DNA of 64,000 nt from Aphelocoma coerulescens (Eukaryota; Chordata; Aves; Passeriformes; Corvidae), in assembly GCF_041296385.1 (NCBI RefSeq), contig NW_027183960.1, positions 2,465,001 to 2,529,000 on the forward strand, in the 5' to 3' direction. The translations under genes and the position numbers were made by a program. The notes beneath the pieces are model-generated. The model ran no database searches, was not told the origin of the DNA, and saw only the letters and a list, made by a program, of their open reading frames with translations. Of the stretch, positions 11,095 to 22,300 are shown in pieces (within the stretch, counting starts at the first letter, position 1; each line of letters opens with the position of its first letter).

Positions 11095-11709
11095 TCATTT
11101 AGCCCAGAGCTGGCCAGTTAACCATGAAAACATGTCCCATCCCCATCCTTTCAACATTTGGACAGGTCCACGAGCTGACGTTATTTCCTTTGTTATTTGT
11201 TTGACCACTTTTCCGCTGTCATCTGCTTGCAAACAGCAGCTCGAGTCATTTAATTTCCCACAAACTCCTCCTTCTTCTGCCAACAGATAATCTAATACCA
11301 TCCAATGTTGAAATACCGCTTTCCTCATTTAAGTGGGTTGCTCAGCAAAAAGGTCAAGCGCTGTGGCTGGCTGGTTGGTAATTATTTCCGAGACAGCTTG
11401 TAACCTAATTATCTCCTTCAAATGATAAATGGGTTCCCAGGCATCTGGGATTAATTCCTTAGGTTTCCAAGGGGCTGGTCCATCGTGTTGGGTAACTTGT
11501 TCTGTTGGCCGTTCATCATTTCCCCGTTTTGGGGTGCTCCCTCCAGCCAGGGCTGCATCAGCTGACTGCTTTTCTCTAATTAAATCATCACAGATTTTGA
11601 TTCCTAAGCGATTTCCCAGAACTTGTAGTAGCAAAAAGAACAACAGTCTACTAAATATACCATATCCCTGACCAGTTTGGAGGTAACCTGAGCTAAGCAT
11701 GTTGGCCAC
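11095..11709 (-). pseudogene. env: ERV2 env transmembrane remnant, arm A
   Basis: Two frames in one register (11709-11329 and 11328-11095) are separated by a single stop at 11329-11331. The first carries a hydrophobic stretch and SU/TM junction-like sequence. The second holds the retroviral ectodomain signature [12 protein letters not shown] followed by a C-x7-CC disulfide motif. The membrane span and tail after 11095 are not intact. Class I-like env; not functional in this copy. Confidence 0.8.
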
Positions 11710-11757
11710 AAATCCAATACTGTCCTTTCAAAGCCCGTGTTCCATTAGCAAAGGAAC

Positions 11758-12381
11758 CTACCCATGGTCATCAATTGGTGGCTCAAAATACAGCAGGATT
11801 CCCGGGCCTAACGGTCCTCCAACAAGAGTTGCCCCACCATAAGGGTCCCAGCATTTGCATTTCCAAGCTCCCGCACAGGGTTCCCACCTACATTTACATC
11901 TGCAAGCTGCTTGGTTGGATTTGGAGCAGAACTCACTAAAAGGCTTTGAGTTCCAATCCGGTGTGGCCATTCCCACTGATAATCACAAACAACATGTCTT
12001 CTACTTGTGGAATTTTTGTGGGGACTGCTCAAAAACAGGTGGTCAAAAAAACCCCTTGTCCCTCCCCATTGCTTTACAGGCTTCCAAATATTTTTGGTAA
12101 GTGTGATAAGAACGCCTTACGCAGCTACTGTTAGTGAGCCGAACAGGTATTTGATTGCATTTGCCTTGATATTTGGAACAATTGGAAGGAGGGCAATTGG
12201 GGGTCCAAACCCAGTTGTTCAAGCCCAGAGGGAAAGTCAATTGACAATTGCCTTTTCCTACATAGACACGCCCTATCCTATTTAGGCAATAAGTGCCTGT
12301 TGGAGAAGAATGAAGTGGCCATGAACTTCCTTCTTTGGCCCCAAATCCCATCCCACTGTGGCCCTCACATTGACCCACCAT
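11758..12381 (-). pseudogene. env: ERV2 env surface-subunit remnant, arm A
   Basis: Frames at 12381-12043 and 11976-11758 share a register but are separated by stops, and a second register (12032-11808) is open across the gap, so frameshifts are likely. The pieces are rich in Cys, Asn and Trp as in retroviral SU (for example LNNWVWTPNCPPSNC). Identification rests on position upstream of the TM remnant and on composition. Confidence 0.65.
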
Positions 12382-13128
12382 TTAGGTTCAGCTGGGCTAG
12401 CCAACTATGGCCACTCTTCAGATCCTCCTGGCCCTCCACAGAGCCAGCAATTGCTAAGGTTAAAAACTTTTGCTACTTCTTCTCCTAAGGCTGCAAATTG
12501 ATTCTCCCACTCCTGGCCTAAACTCAGCTAACCATATCAAAGTAGAATTAGTAAGGAAAATGTTTTAATAGTGTCATCTAATTAGCTAGTCTAATTTTCC
12601 CGTTGTCTTCTGCAGCACCTGTGGCAATTGAAGACACAGAAACCACTTAACGTAACAAAATGGCCACAAGTATTAGCCCCCAAGTGAGTGGAGATTCTAG
12701 AGGAGGGATGCCTATACAGTCTATTTCAGCAGACGGTCTGAAGGTAGGACTGCGGGGCTTCTTCCGATGTCGAAGCACTGCCTACTGCTCCGGCCCACTC
12801 CTGCAGAGTGTCAGTCACGGCCTCCCGGCCTTCTCCTCCAGCTGAGATGTGCAAATCTCCGAGGCTTCAGAGACCTTGACCCGAGAGTGACGGGTTCACC
12901 TGTGTTCAGCTTACTTGACGGCTGTTTTCTGTCGTCAGTGACACTTGGAATGGGCCACGCCATTTCACCAGCACTGGCGCTTCTTTCTACTCCTTAATTA
13001 GGACTCAATCTCCTGGTTGGATGTTAAAAGCAGCAAAGTCCAAAGGCCGGGCTTGCACCAGCTGAGTTTCCTGTTGAAGGGGTTTCACAAGAAGCAGGAT
13101 CCTGGCCACAGATGGTTTTAAAAATGCA

Positions 13129-13693
13129 TCACTTGCCTCTACCCCCCCCCACTGGGTGGAGACTTACCAGGGCAATTGCAAACAACGATTGAAAGGGAGA
13201 TAACTGAATCTCTCTTCTGGCTTGGGCCCTCATTCTCACCAAAGCCAATGTCCAAAGCCCTACCCATGGCATCTTGGTTTCTATTACCAGCTTCAAAAGG
13301 TGTTTATTTCTCTCTTCATTGTTTTCTACCCGAGCCGAGCTCTGGGGGTGCCAGGGCCTATGGAGGTTCCATTGTGTTCCTAAAGAAGCCAAAACCCCTT
13401 GAAGGATCTTTCCTGCAAAATGAGTTCCCCTATCTGAATCTATTGCTTCTACAATGCTGTATCTTGGAATGATTTGTTCCAAAAATGCCTTAAGAACTGA
13501 TCCTGTCATTACTGAAGTAGTTGGAAATACTTCTGGCCACCTTGCTAGCTGACATACGATTACCAGAAGATATTAAGCCTTGCCACTTGGGGCATCTCCG
13601 GAAAATCCACCTGGCATCTTTGGAAGGGCCATGCAGCCCAAGGCCTCCCTCCTCTAGCAAGTTACTTTGTAACTTGGCTGTTGGCTTTAGCAC
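13129..13693 (-). pseudogene. pol: ERV2 integrase remnant, arm A
   Basis: The frame at 13509-13129 contains integrase core sequence: the second catalytic Asp in IDSDRGTHFAGK and a WHPQSSARVE segment carrying the catalytic Glu. An upstream piece (13693-13490) lies in another register, with KVARSISNYF preceding the core. The zinc domain is lost. The poly-C tract near 13143 also disturbs the downstream frame. Retroviral origin is clear; activity is excluded. Confidence 0.85.
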
Positions 13694-14031
13694 AGATCAA
13701 GCAACCTTCAACAGCTCCTTTTGCCAGTCTAAAAAGACCCCCAGCAACATACATCATGAGATAGGCTTCTGCCAATCCTCAGGAAGTGCAAGAACTCTCT
13801 TAATGGAGTTGCTTTAATATTGGTAGGGCCAAAGGTTCTGGTATCTCTTGTTTGCCATCCCTTGGAAACCAATTCTTGCCTTTTTTCTCTGCCACACGAC
13901 TTTTAACTGTATGTCAAACTGCTGCGGTAGAAAAGACAGCTTCCTGGGCAGTGATGGAGTCACGGGGAGCAAAGGGGGCATCTTGGAGAGTTCTGGCAGA
14001 AGTGTGGCTTTCTGAGTTTCTTCATCCACCA

Positions 14032-14470
14032 AAAAGGAGACAGAGGAGTCCTGTAACATTCTTCAACTCCAGGGAGAGGCCATGGGGCTTTTGCCATGGA
14101 GTCTCTCAAATGATTGCGGGATGCAGCTCCCTTCTGATGCTAAGTTCCTGGCAACAGCACCCTCTGAGGTACTCGGGAATTACAGACTTCCGGAACTGCC
14201 TACTCTATGCCCCCCTCTAATATGCACTCCCCTTTTGGAATGGAAAAGGAAGAAAACCAAACTATTCCTAATGCTAGGAAGTCTTTGCTGCCTTGCTCTA
14301 GGTTCAGGAATTTAGCAGGGCCTTGGCTGAGCAACAGTCTCTGTTGATTAGTAACAGTTTCTAGAACGAATACTTTCTTCTGTTACTTCCCCCCCTGTAA
14401 ATTCCTAGCCTTGTCTAAGGAGAGATTCACACGGTCTCTTTGTAAAGACACATCTATCTTACTCCTTTCA
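14032..14470 (-). repeat. ERV2 5' LTR, arm A
   Basis: Partner of 10369-10829. On the minus strand it starts TGAAAGGAGTAAG at 14470 and has a CA at 14053-14052, with about 20 further shared bases. It lacks an approximately 20-bp stretch present in the 3' LTR. The differences between the two LTRs (many substitutions) make ERV2 clearly older than the tandem duplication. No convincing tRNA primer-binding site is seen next to it. Confidence 0.8.
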
Positions 14471-14574
14471 CGCCCACACCTTCCTTGCGGTGGAACGGCT
14501 CTCCCCGGCACAGCACCTGGCACAAAACCCCCGTATACGCACACACACACCTGCACTTACCCTGCACTCCACTG

Positions 14575-14595
14575 CACACACACACACACACACAC
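14575..14595. repeat. CA dinucleotide microsatellite
   Basis: A perfect CA run with a shorter one at about 14540-14550. The arm B counterpart (27677-27695) is shorter, and the A' counterpart lies at about 55170-55191, so length already varies among the three arm copies. Confidence 0.9.
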
Positions 14596-14689
14596 CTCCC
14601 GCACACTAACACCCCCTCCACATCCCCACCATGCTACTTGCAGTGGCCCCGCCCCTGCCATCCCCACCGGCTGGCAGCACCCACTCCTC

Positions 14690-15840
14690 GCATGCTTCCC
14701 CATGCCTTGCATTTCCTTGCTGCCCCCTCTGTAGCCTTCCCTCAACCTGCCTTTTCTCCCCTGCCTTGCACTGACTTGCTCACCCATCCCCCACCTGACT
14801 TCCTTTCACATTCGTCTAGGTCTGGCCTCACCTTTCCTTTTCCTTCTAGGACCCTCATTGCCTTGCCTCGCCTCGCAAAGCCACCACTTGCCTTGCCTTG
14901 CCCTTGAACCCCTCCCTTGCCTTGCATGACCTTGCTCACCCCTCCCCCACCTGGAATTCAACACCCCTTTTCAATGACATTTCTGGGCCTTGCCCTGCCC
15001 TTTCTGCTCCTCCGAGGAATCTCAAAGCTCTCAAGCATCTCCGGTGTTTCAGGATCCCATGAGAGGAAGACCAGGGGAGGACGCATGTTGCCACACTCAT
15101 CTCTGTGGGCAGCCTTTGTCTGGGAGCAATCCTTGCATGTCTTGAACCTTGGAGGGGCAATTCACATTTTGCCCTTGAGCTCGGGGACCAGAAAGAGAGT
15201 TCTTTTGCATACAAGGGAAGGCAGGTAGCTCAAGTCTTTTAGGTACAGAGGAGAGATGACCCACGCGGGATCAAGGCCACACAGAGCACTTGGTCCTGGC
15301 CACTTTTGTGCACCAGCAGTCCTTGAATGTACTTCTCACCTGCCTTGCCTGGCCTTGCCTTGGCAACACAACACTTGCCTTGCCTTGCCCTGCTAGCCCT
15401 CTGGAGCCTTGCATTCCTTTGCAGGGCCCTGCCCCGCACATGACCTGCCTACTGTTTTCCTCCAGGGCCTTGGCTTGCTGAGCCCTTCCTGTTTCTGCCT
15501 GGCCTTCCCATCAGTGGCCCTTCCTTCCTACAGCCAGCCTTGCCTCTAACTTCTGGGCCTTCTCTTGCCTACCAGTCCATTTGCTTTCCCCTCACTGCTC
15601 TGGCCTTGCCTACCTCTCCCTTGACTTGCCCACAATTGCCTGCACTCGGTTTGCAGCGCCTTGCCTGCATGGAAGGCAAGGGAAAGAGTGGTAGGCCGGG
15701 CAAAGCAAAGCCAGCAAGTTGTAGGCAGTGCGAGGCAAGGCAGACGCAGGCAAAGGAAGCAGAGCAAGGGTACCTTAAGAAGAACTAGACAAGGCAAGGC
15801 CAAGAGACTCGGAGTGCCTTTCCTTGGGAAGGCAAGGACA
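14690..15840. repeat. Degenerate CCTTG/CAAGG satellite with strand switch, arm A
   Basis: About 1.15 kb dominated by degenerate CCTTG(C) pentamers on the plus strand up to about 15660, then by the complementary GGCAAGG to 15840. At the switch, CCTTGCCT and AGGCAAGG form an 8-bp stem around a 7-base loop (15660-15682). Embedded less repetitive blocks (15000-15340) include two related pieces with ATCCTTGCATGTCTTGA-like and GTCCTTGAATGTACTT-like cores. Reading frames here reflect codon periodicity of a 5-mer and are not genes. Confidence 0.85.
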
Positions 15841-16799
15841 TAGTGCCAGTGTTGCTGGAGCAGATGTTAAGGTACTGTGGGGAGGAATAGTCCAGCAAGA
15901 CATTTCTCTTCTGGCCCCTGTGCGTGTAGGGGCAATTGTTGGACATATTCAATACTGGAGGCGGATCAGTCGCTGGATGTGTTGTATTTTGGAGGAGGGG
16001 ATGCCGTTTCTTTGGAGATGGGCTTGTAGTTGCTCTCTTTGGCAAGGAAGGCAGGTTTGGATGTGCACATCAGGTACTCCTAGGGATTTTAAAGGCTTTT
16101 CCCAACAGGCAGAGCTCTCTCTGGGTTCGAGCTGTTGAGCTGTCAGTGGGAATGCAAAGGCCAAGCTCTTAAGCTATTTGTCCTGGTGCCTTCAGTGTGT
16201 GAGCAGTCCCTGGTGCCGTTGCCTTTGGATCCTGACTCTGGGAGAGGGAAGGCTTAGGATGGTACCTAGAGCTGAGAAGGAGAGTGCTGAGAACAGCGTG
16301 TGTGCTGCTAGTTTGAGGGGTGCAGGTGAAGTTGTAGGCAGCAAGATCTTCCTCAGCTGGCACTGTTTTGAGCCCTGTTTTTGCCAGATGGTTTCAAGTT
16401 GGTGGGCGGAATCTGCGAGAGGGAAAAGATTTGTTTGGGCCAAAGAGGTGTGGTGTAAAGAAGAGTGTGCTCTTGGAAGGGGAAGATGAGGGCAACCTTT
16501 TTGTCCTGACACCGTTGATTTGAGTGCAGGGCCGTTTGCAAGTTGCCTCTGTCTGCCCTTGGGGTGGTTTCGAGCTGGGCCAGGTGCTTGGCCTTCTTTT
16601 GCAAGTCTGCAGCGCCGTCGTGTGGTTGTTTCCATGAGCGCTGACAGTGCCCGGCAAAAAGCGCTTGGCTGGCGCGGCCCCAGTCGTGTGGAAGCAGTTG
16701 GTGGAAGAGCTCCGCTGTGCATCCTGCCTCTTGGAGACATAAAAGGATGTAACCCTGCGCGTAGGGGGGAAGCAAGACGAATCTTTTCATTGTTGGCTG
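15841..16799. other. Unassigned arm sequence
   Basis: About 1 kb between the CCTTG satellite and the 1.39-kb array. Overlapping frames on the minus strand (215 codons at 16192-16839, 145 codons at 16353-16790) are conserved in B and A', but the same DNA is open in other frames too, and arm differences are amino-acid changing. I recognise no domain. There is a TATA-like CATAAAAGG near 16739 on the plus strand. Confidence 0.5.
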
Positions 16800-17694
16800 A
16801 GCAGTTTCTACGCGGCAAAAGTAAAGGCAGTTTCAGCACGGCCTCTTTCTTTCAGAACCTTTTCTGTGCCATCATGAACATGCTCAACATGCCACTCGCA
16901 CCCGCTGAACTGCATCAAAGGCCCTGGAGATAGGCACTTTCCTTCAAGCTCTCTGTAGCATCCTACCCTCCACCTCTGGCGGATCCCAAAGCCCTTCCAA
17001 ACATCCAGCAGCTGCACGCAGAGAACAAGTGCTAAAACAAGGCGTTGGCCTTCCTAGTCCTTTTAAAGTCTGTGAACTAGGCGAAACATTCCAGTGAGCA
17101 GCACTTTCCTTCGCAACTATATCTAGAGCATCATCACATTCTCTCCAAGTGGGTAAGTCCACCCTTGCAGCGCAGCGTTTGCAGCCACAGTTCGGACTGA
17201 GAGATAGGCCAGGTGAGAAAGCATTTCTTGACTATCCCTCTTCTCTGGAAGACTTGATACTCGCAGCGCGACCACGTCCACACACCTTCAGTGTGGCCAG
17301 GTTCAAGCAGCTAGAGCTCCCAGAGATGGGAGAGTCAGGAGAGAAGACGTTCCAAAAGTACCGTGTACTTACAGCAGCATTAAAACTGTGCACAGCAGTC
17401 TGCAGCACTGTAGACTGCGGCTTCTCCGACAGACGAGCCATCCCATTGTTGCCTCTCGCAGCCTGCTTGCTAGCTGCTCTCCTGAAGAAAAGAACTAGAA
17501 GAAAAAGCCAATGCTGGGCTGCACCTTCCCCTTGCCTTACGTAAAGCCACCTAAACTCCCCGCTGCACTCTCTACTTCCCCTCTCCTTGGAAGCGACCAC
17601 TGTGTTTGCTGCATCTCGAAGCCTAAAGTTAAGCGCCAGTGGTTTTGGGGATGGTTGGAAGAGGGATAAGTAGTAGCACAAGGAAGTAGTTGTC
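16800..17694 (+). repeat. Most diverged unit of the central repeat family
   Basis: Landmarks of the 1.39-kb family are recognisable in its right half: GCATCTCGAAGC near 17610, about 1400 bp before its counterpart near 19005, and a GCAGACGAGCCATCC-like segment matching the GATAGACGTGCCGTC segment of later units. The left limit is uncertain. Age grades toward the palindrome centre: units nearer the centre are more alike. Confidence 0.55.
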
Positions 17695-19084
17695 GTTGAA
17701 CTTCCTCCTTCTCAATGCTAACGTGAATTGGGCAGGCAGGCGAGTGCTAGCCACGCTCCTTTCTCAGTTTGTACGCTGCGGACACGAGTCCGGTGCTCTG
17801 CGCCTTCGTTCGGCCTCTTTAGTACCCATGTCGCTCTTTCATTCAGCCGGAGTCGAAGCGTCGTCTACTTCTCGCCCAGAGAGCACGGTGCCGGCAGCGA
17901 AATGCCCCAGCCGACTGCTTCTGCCGACACACGCCTGGTCTATGCACTTTCCCTCGCAGCGACATACAGCAGCACTTTCGGTCTTTCTTGTCGTCCAAAT
18001 GTAAAGGGAAAGATTCTCTGCTATGTCCCGCCCAGAGAACAGTTTTAGGTCAACCAGCACGCCCAGAGCTTGCCCTCGACGCGTGGAAACTTGTGTTTGC
18101 ACCACATTCAAGTGGCTGCCGTCTTTCCTTTACAGGCTGCAGAACGCCGTCAGATCCCGGTGCTCTCTGCACCTGCCTTCTCAGTTCCAATACCGCCGCG
18201 CACAATACAGCTTTGCAGGAAGCAAACACGCGGATAGTCATGTCGCTCAGAAGAACGTGCCAGGACGAAAAGATGTTCTTCCTTTCTCCTCGTCGCCCAT
18301 ATTGTGGTGCTGTATTAAAAGCCTTGGCCAGCGAAAGGCTAATCCAGCAAGTGTTTCTCACCTGACGCATCTCGCTGAGGGAGAGCTGAGGAAAATCCTT
18401 GCACAGCACACTGCGGATGCGTGCAGTACACATGCTGAAGAGCGGCAAAACTCAAAGCCATCGCTGGGCTTCAGTTCTGTCCAGACGGCAGAAGGCGAAG
18501 AACGAAGCAGCTGGGCACCGCGTTAACGTACTCAGTGGACCGAATTTCAAATGTCCAGCCAAGAGCTGCTTCACAAGCAGATTCAGCTGAGAATGCTCTG
18601 GATGGTTCACAAAGTAAGGCGTAGCCGTTGCACTCTATCACACTATCAGGCCAGAAGAAGTTTCTTACACCTTCAATGCTGCAGAGTCCATGCAGCTGGA
18701 GCACACGCAGTAGGACGCGTCCAGATAGACGGCGTTCTTCAAGTACCCCCCTCCTCCAAGCAGCCTTGAAACTGAGCACAACACACTGCGGCTCGGGAGC
18801 TTCCTTCTCAGATAGACGTGCCGTCACGTTATTCACTCTCGCAGCTCCGTTGCCCACTAGCAGCAGGTGCTACCAAAGCAAAATGCTCCAGAAGTAAAAA
18901 GCACTGCTGAGCAAACCTTTTCCTTTGCCTCACGTAAAGCACTGTAAACTGTCCGCTGCACTCTTTATTTCCATTCTCCGCTGCATCTACCACTGTCATC
19001 TCTGCATCTCGAAGCATAAAGCTCGGCACAATTCTTCCCAGGGAAAGCTGGAAGAGAAATAGGTAGCAGCACAAGTAGCTGCAA
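17695..19084 (+). repeat. Central 1.39-kb tandem unit 1
   Basis: Starts at the landmark (G)TTGAACTTCC, followed by GCTAACGTGAAT. It is 1390 bp long. Its left part diverges from the next unit and is the last sequence shared at high identity with arm B (to 18139). Its right part (from about 18350) is almost identical to unit 2. The open frames shift register relative to unit 2 through one-base indels near 18100, which argues against coding. Confidence 0.8.
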
Positions 19085-20476
19085 GTGGAACTTTTGTTTT
19101 CAACTGCTAACGTGAATCCGCAAAGAAGCGAGCGGCAGCCACGCTTCTTCTTGCAGCCTGTGCGATGCGCACACCAGCTCGGTGCTCTGCGCCCTCATTC
19201 GTATGCTCTTCGTACCATGTCGCGCTTTTCATTCAGCCGGAGTCGAAGCGTCGTCTACTTCTCGCCCGGAGAGCACGGTGCCGGAAGAGAAATGCCCCAG
19301 CCGACTGCCCTTCCGAAACACACCAGGGCTATGCACTTTTCTCGCAGCGACATACAGCAGCACTTTCGGTCTTTTCTTGTCGTCCAAATGTAAAGGGAAA
19401 GATTCTCAGCAATGTCGGGCACAGAGAACAGTTTTAGGTCAACAAGCACGCCCAGAGCTTGCCCGCGACTCGTGGAAACTTGTGTTTGCACACATTCCAG
19501 TGGCAGCCCTCTTTCCTTTACAGCCTGCAGAGCGCCGTCAGATCGCGGTGCTCTCTGCACCTGCCTTCTCCCTTTCAAGTACCACTGCGCAGAATATAGC
19601 CTTGCAGGAAGCAATGACGCGGATAGTCGTCTCGCAGAGAAGAACGTGCAAAGACGAAAAGATGTTCTTCTTTGCTCCTCCTCGTCGCCCAGATTGTGGT
19701 GCTGTACTGAAAGCCATGGCCAGCGAAAGGCTAATCCAGCAAGTGTTTCTCACCTGATGCATTTCGCTGAGGGAGAGCTGAGGAAAATCCTTGCACAGCA
19801 CACTGCGGATGCGTGCAGTACACATGCTGAAGAGCGGCAAAACTCAAAGCCATCGCTGGGCTTCAGTTCTGTCCAGACGGCAGAAGGCGAAGAACGAAGC
19901 AGCTGGGCACCGCGTTAACGTACTCAGTGGACCGAATTTCAAATGTCCAGCCAAGAGCTGCTTCACAAGCAGATTCAGCTGAGAATGCTCTGGATGGTTC
20001 ACAAAGTAAGGCGTAGCCGTTGCACTCTATCACACTATCAGGCCAGAAGAAGTTTCTTACACCTTCAATGCTGCAGAGTCCATGCAGCTGGAGCACACGC
20101 AGTAGGACGCGTCCAGATAGACGGCGTTCTTCAAGTACCCCCCTCCTCCAAGCAGCCTTGAAACTGAGCACAACACACTGCGGCTCGGGAGCTTCCTTCT
20201 CAGATAGACGTGCCGTCACGTTATTCACTCTCGCAGCTCCGTTGCCCACTAGCAGCAGGTGCTACCAAAGCAAAATGCTCCAGAAGTAAAAAGCACTGCT
20301 GAGCAAACCTTTTCCTTTGCCTCACGTAAAGCACTGTAAACTGTCCGCTGCACTCTTTATTTCCATTCTCCGCTGCATCTACCACTGTCATCTCTGCATC
20401 TCGAAGCATAAAGCTCGGCACAATTCTTCCCAGGGAAAGCTGGAAGAGAAATAGGTAGCAGCACAAGTAGCTGCAA
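19085..20476 (+). repeat. Central 1.39-kb tandem unit 2
   Basis: A 1392-bp unit starting GTGGAACTTTTG. Landmarks in order are GTCGAAGCGTCGTCTAC, AAAGGGAAAGATTCTC, GCGCCGTCAGATCGC, CCAGCGATGGCTTTG (reverse strand), GATAGACGTGCCGTC and CATCTCGAAGCATAAAG. It matches unit 3 almost perfectly. Overlapping frames of 100-191 codons occur on both strands; no domain is recognised. Confidence 0.9.
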
Positions 20477-21685
20477 GTGGAACTTTTGTTTTCAACTGCT
20501 AACGTGAATCCGCAAAGAAGCGAGCGGCAGCCACGCTTCTTCTTGCAGCCTGTGCGATGCGCACACCAGCTCGGTGCTCTGCGCCCTCATTCGTATGCTC
20601 TTCGTACCATGTTGCGCTTTTCATTCAGCCGGAGTCGAAGCGTCGTCTACTTCTCGCCCGGAGAGCACGGTGCCGGAAGAGAAATGCCCCAGCCGACTGC
20701 CCTTCCGAAACACACCAGGGCTATGCACTTTTCTCGCAGCGACATACAGCAGCACTTTCGGTCTTTTCTTGTCGTCCAAATGTAAAGGGAAAGATTCTCA
20801 GCAATGTCGGGCACAGAGAACAGTTTTAGGTCAACAAGCACGCCCAGAGCTTGCCCGCGACTCGTGGAAACTTGTGTTTGCACACATTCCAGTGGCAGCC
20901 CTCTTTCCTTTACAGCCTGCAGAGCGCCGTCAGATCGCGGTGCTCTCTGCACCTGCCTTCTCCCTTTCAAGTACCACTGCGCACAATATAGCCTTGCAGG
21001 AAGCAATGACGCGGATAGTCGTCTCGCAGAGAAGAACGTGCAAAGACGAAAAGATGTTCTTCTTTGCTCCTCCTCGTCGCCCAGATTGTGGTGCTGTACT
21101 GAAAGCCATGGCCAGCGAAAGGCTAATCCAGCAAGTGTTTCTCACCTGATGCATTTCGCTGAGGGAGAGCTGAGGAAAATCCTTGCACAGCACACTGCGG
21201 ATGCGTGCAGTACACATGCTGAAGAGCGGCAAAACTCAAAGCCATCGCTGGGCTTCAGTTCTGTCCAGACCGCAGAAGGCGAAGAACGAAGCAGCTGGGC
21301 ACCGCGTTAACGTACTCAGTGGACCGAATTTCAAATGTCCAGCCAAAAGCTGCTTCATAAGCAGATTCAGCTGAGAATGCTCTGGCTGCTTCACAAAGTA
21401 AGGCGCAGCCGTTTCCATTCATCACACTACCTGGCCAGAAGCAGTATCCTACACCTTCAATGCTGCAGCGTCCATGCAGCTGGAGCACACGCAGTAGGAC
21501 GCGTCGAGATAGAAGGCGGTCTTCAAGTACCCCCTTCTCCAAGCAGCCTTGAAACTGAGCACAACACACTGCGGCTCGGGAGCTTCCTTCTCAGATAGAC
21601 GTGCCGTCACGTTATTCACTCTCGCAGCACAATTCTTCCCAGGGAAAGCTGGAAGAGAAATAGGTAGCAGCACAAGTAGCTGCAA
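20477..21685 (+). repeat. Central 1.39-kb tandem unit 3, with 182-bp deletion
   Basis: This unit is 1209 bp because the stretch corresponding to 20238-20419 of unit 2 is missing at about 21628. The equivalent unit in the other tandem period (61072-62462) is full length. The block at 21347-21450 is also a diverged variant (CTGGCCAGAAGCAGTATCC in place of CAGGCCAGAAGAAGTTTC). Confidence 0.9.
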
Positions 21686-22300
21686 GTGGAACTTTTGTTT
21701 TCAACTGCTAACGTGAATCCGCAAAGAAGCGAGCGGCAGCCACGCTTCTTCTTGCAGCCTGTGCGATGCGCACACCAGCTCGGTGCTCTGCGCCCTCATT
21801 CGTATGCTCTTCGTACCATGTCGCGCTTTTCATTCAGCCGGAGTCGAAGCGTCGTCTACTTCTCGCCTGAGAGCACGGTGCCGGCAGAGAAACGCTCCGG
21901 GCTTCTGCCTCTGCCGAAACACGCCTGGGCTATCCCTCTCAGCGTTAAGTAGCACAAAATGCTGTCTGCGTTGTGGTCTTAATCTTAAGGGAAAGATTCT
22001 CGGCTTCGGCTAGCACAGAGAACTTTGCTGGGACAATACATGTGTTTTATTATCCTTTCTCGCAAGAAGACTATGGTGCTTCTTTGGAACTGTTGGCCAG
22101 TGTAAGGCTAATCCAGCAAGTGCTTCTCTCCTGACACATTTCTCTGAGCGAGAGCTTCGGCGGACAGTTGGGCTCTGCGAAGCAGAAAGTCTGTGCTTGC
22201 ACGTAGCGCTGAGGAGAATCTGTGCACAGCGCGCTCTGGATGCGTGCAGTACACACACTAAAGAGAGCCAAAGCTCAATGTCTCAGTTCTGTCCAGCGCC
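21686..22300 (+). repeat. Partial central unit 4, up to the inversion point
   Basis: Begins like units 2 and 3, then diverges after about 21880 into a variant (AAACGCTCCGGGCTTCTGCC) that more closely matches the inverted units beyond the centre. It ends near 22300, where the repeat family changes strand; weak pairing of 22150 with about 22436 and of 21990 with about 22800 places the centre there. Confidence 0.7.

Larger units (their letters stand above)
10369..14470 (-). mobile_element. ERV2, deleted class I-like provirus, arm A
   Basis: A 4.1-kb provirus on the minus strand with related LTRs at both ends (10369-10829 and 14032-14470). Inside are an integrase remnant (13129-13693), about 750 bp without a recognisable frame (12382-13128), env surface remnants (11758-12381) and an env transmembrane remnant (11095-11709). 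gag, protease and reverse transcriptase are gone. The transmembrane ectodomain resembles that of ERV1, so the two belong to related lineages. It is present in A, B and A', so it predates the inverted duplication or was copied by conversion. Confidence 0.85.
8635..18139 (+). repeat. Palindrome arm A
   Basis: This 9.5-kb arm is inverted at 24133-32878 plus 42970-43679 (arm B, split by ERV1) and directly repeated at 49231-58734 (arm A'). Coordinate sums with arm B stay between 42239 and 42272, so it is almost colinear. The largest indel is 29 bp, in the CpG island. High identity stops near 18139, where the diverged 1.39-kb repeats begin. It carries the CpG island, ERV2 and the CCTTG satellite. 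The empty ERV1 target is GAGG at 9361-9364. Confidence 0.95.

Noticed and set aside
14411..15803. Frames across the CA run and CCTTG satellite
   Set aside because: The composition is that of short tandem repeats read in all frames (His-Thr runs, Leu-Ala-Cys-Pro runs).
16192..16839. 215- and 145-codon minus-strand frames near the array
   Set aside because: No domain. They overlap each other and plus-strand frames, and arm differences change amino acids. Retained openness is explained by recent copying.
18023..21310. Tandem 168- and 191-codon plus-strand frames in the 1.39-kb units as a protein-coding gene family
   Set aside because: Between unit 1 and unit 2 the same DNA is read in different registers because of one-base indels, and opposite-strand frames of similar length overlap them.
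17695..22300. CRISPR-like array because of regular direct repeats
   Set aside because: The unit is 1.39 kb with no short repeat-spacer pattern, and the surrounding retroelements are avian.
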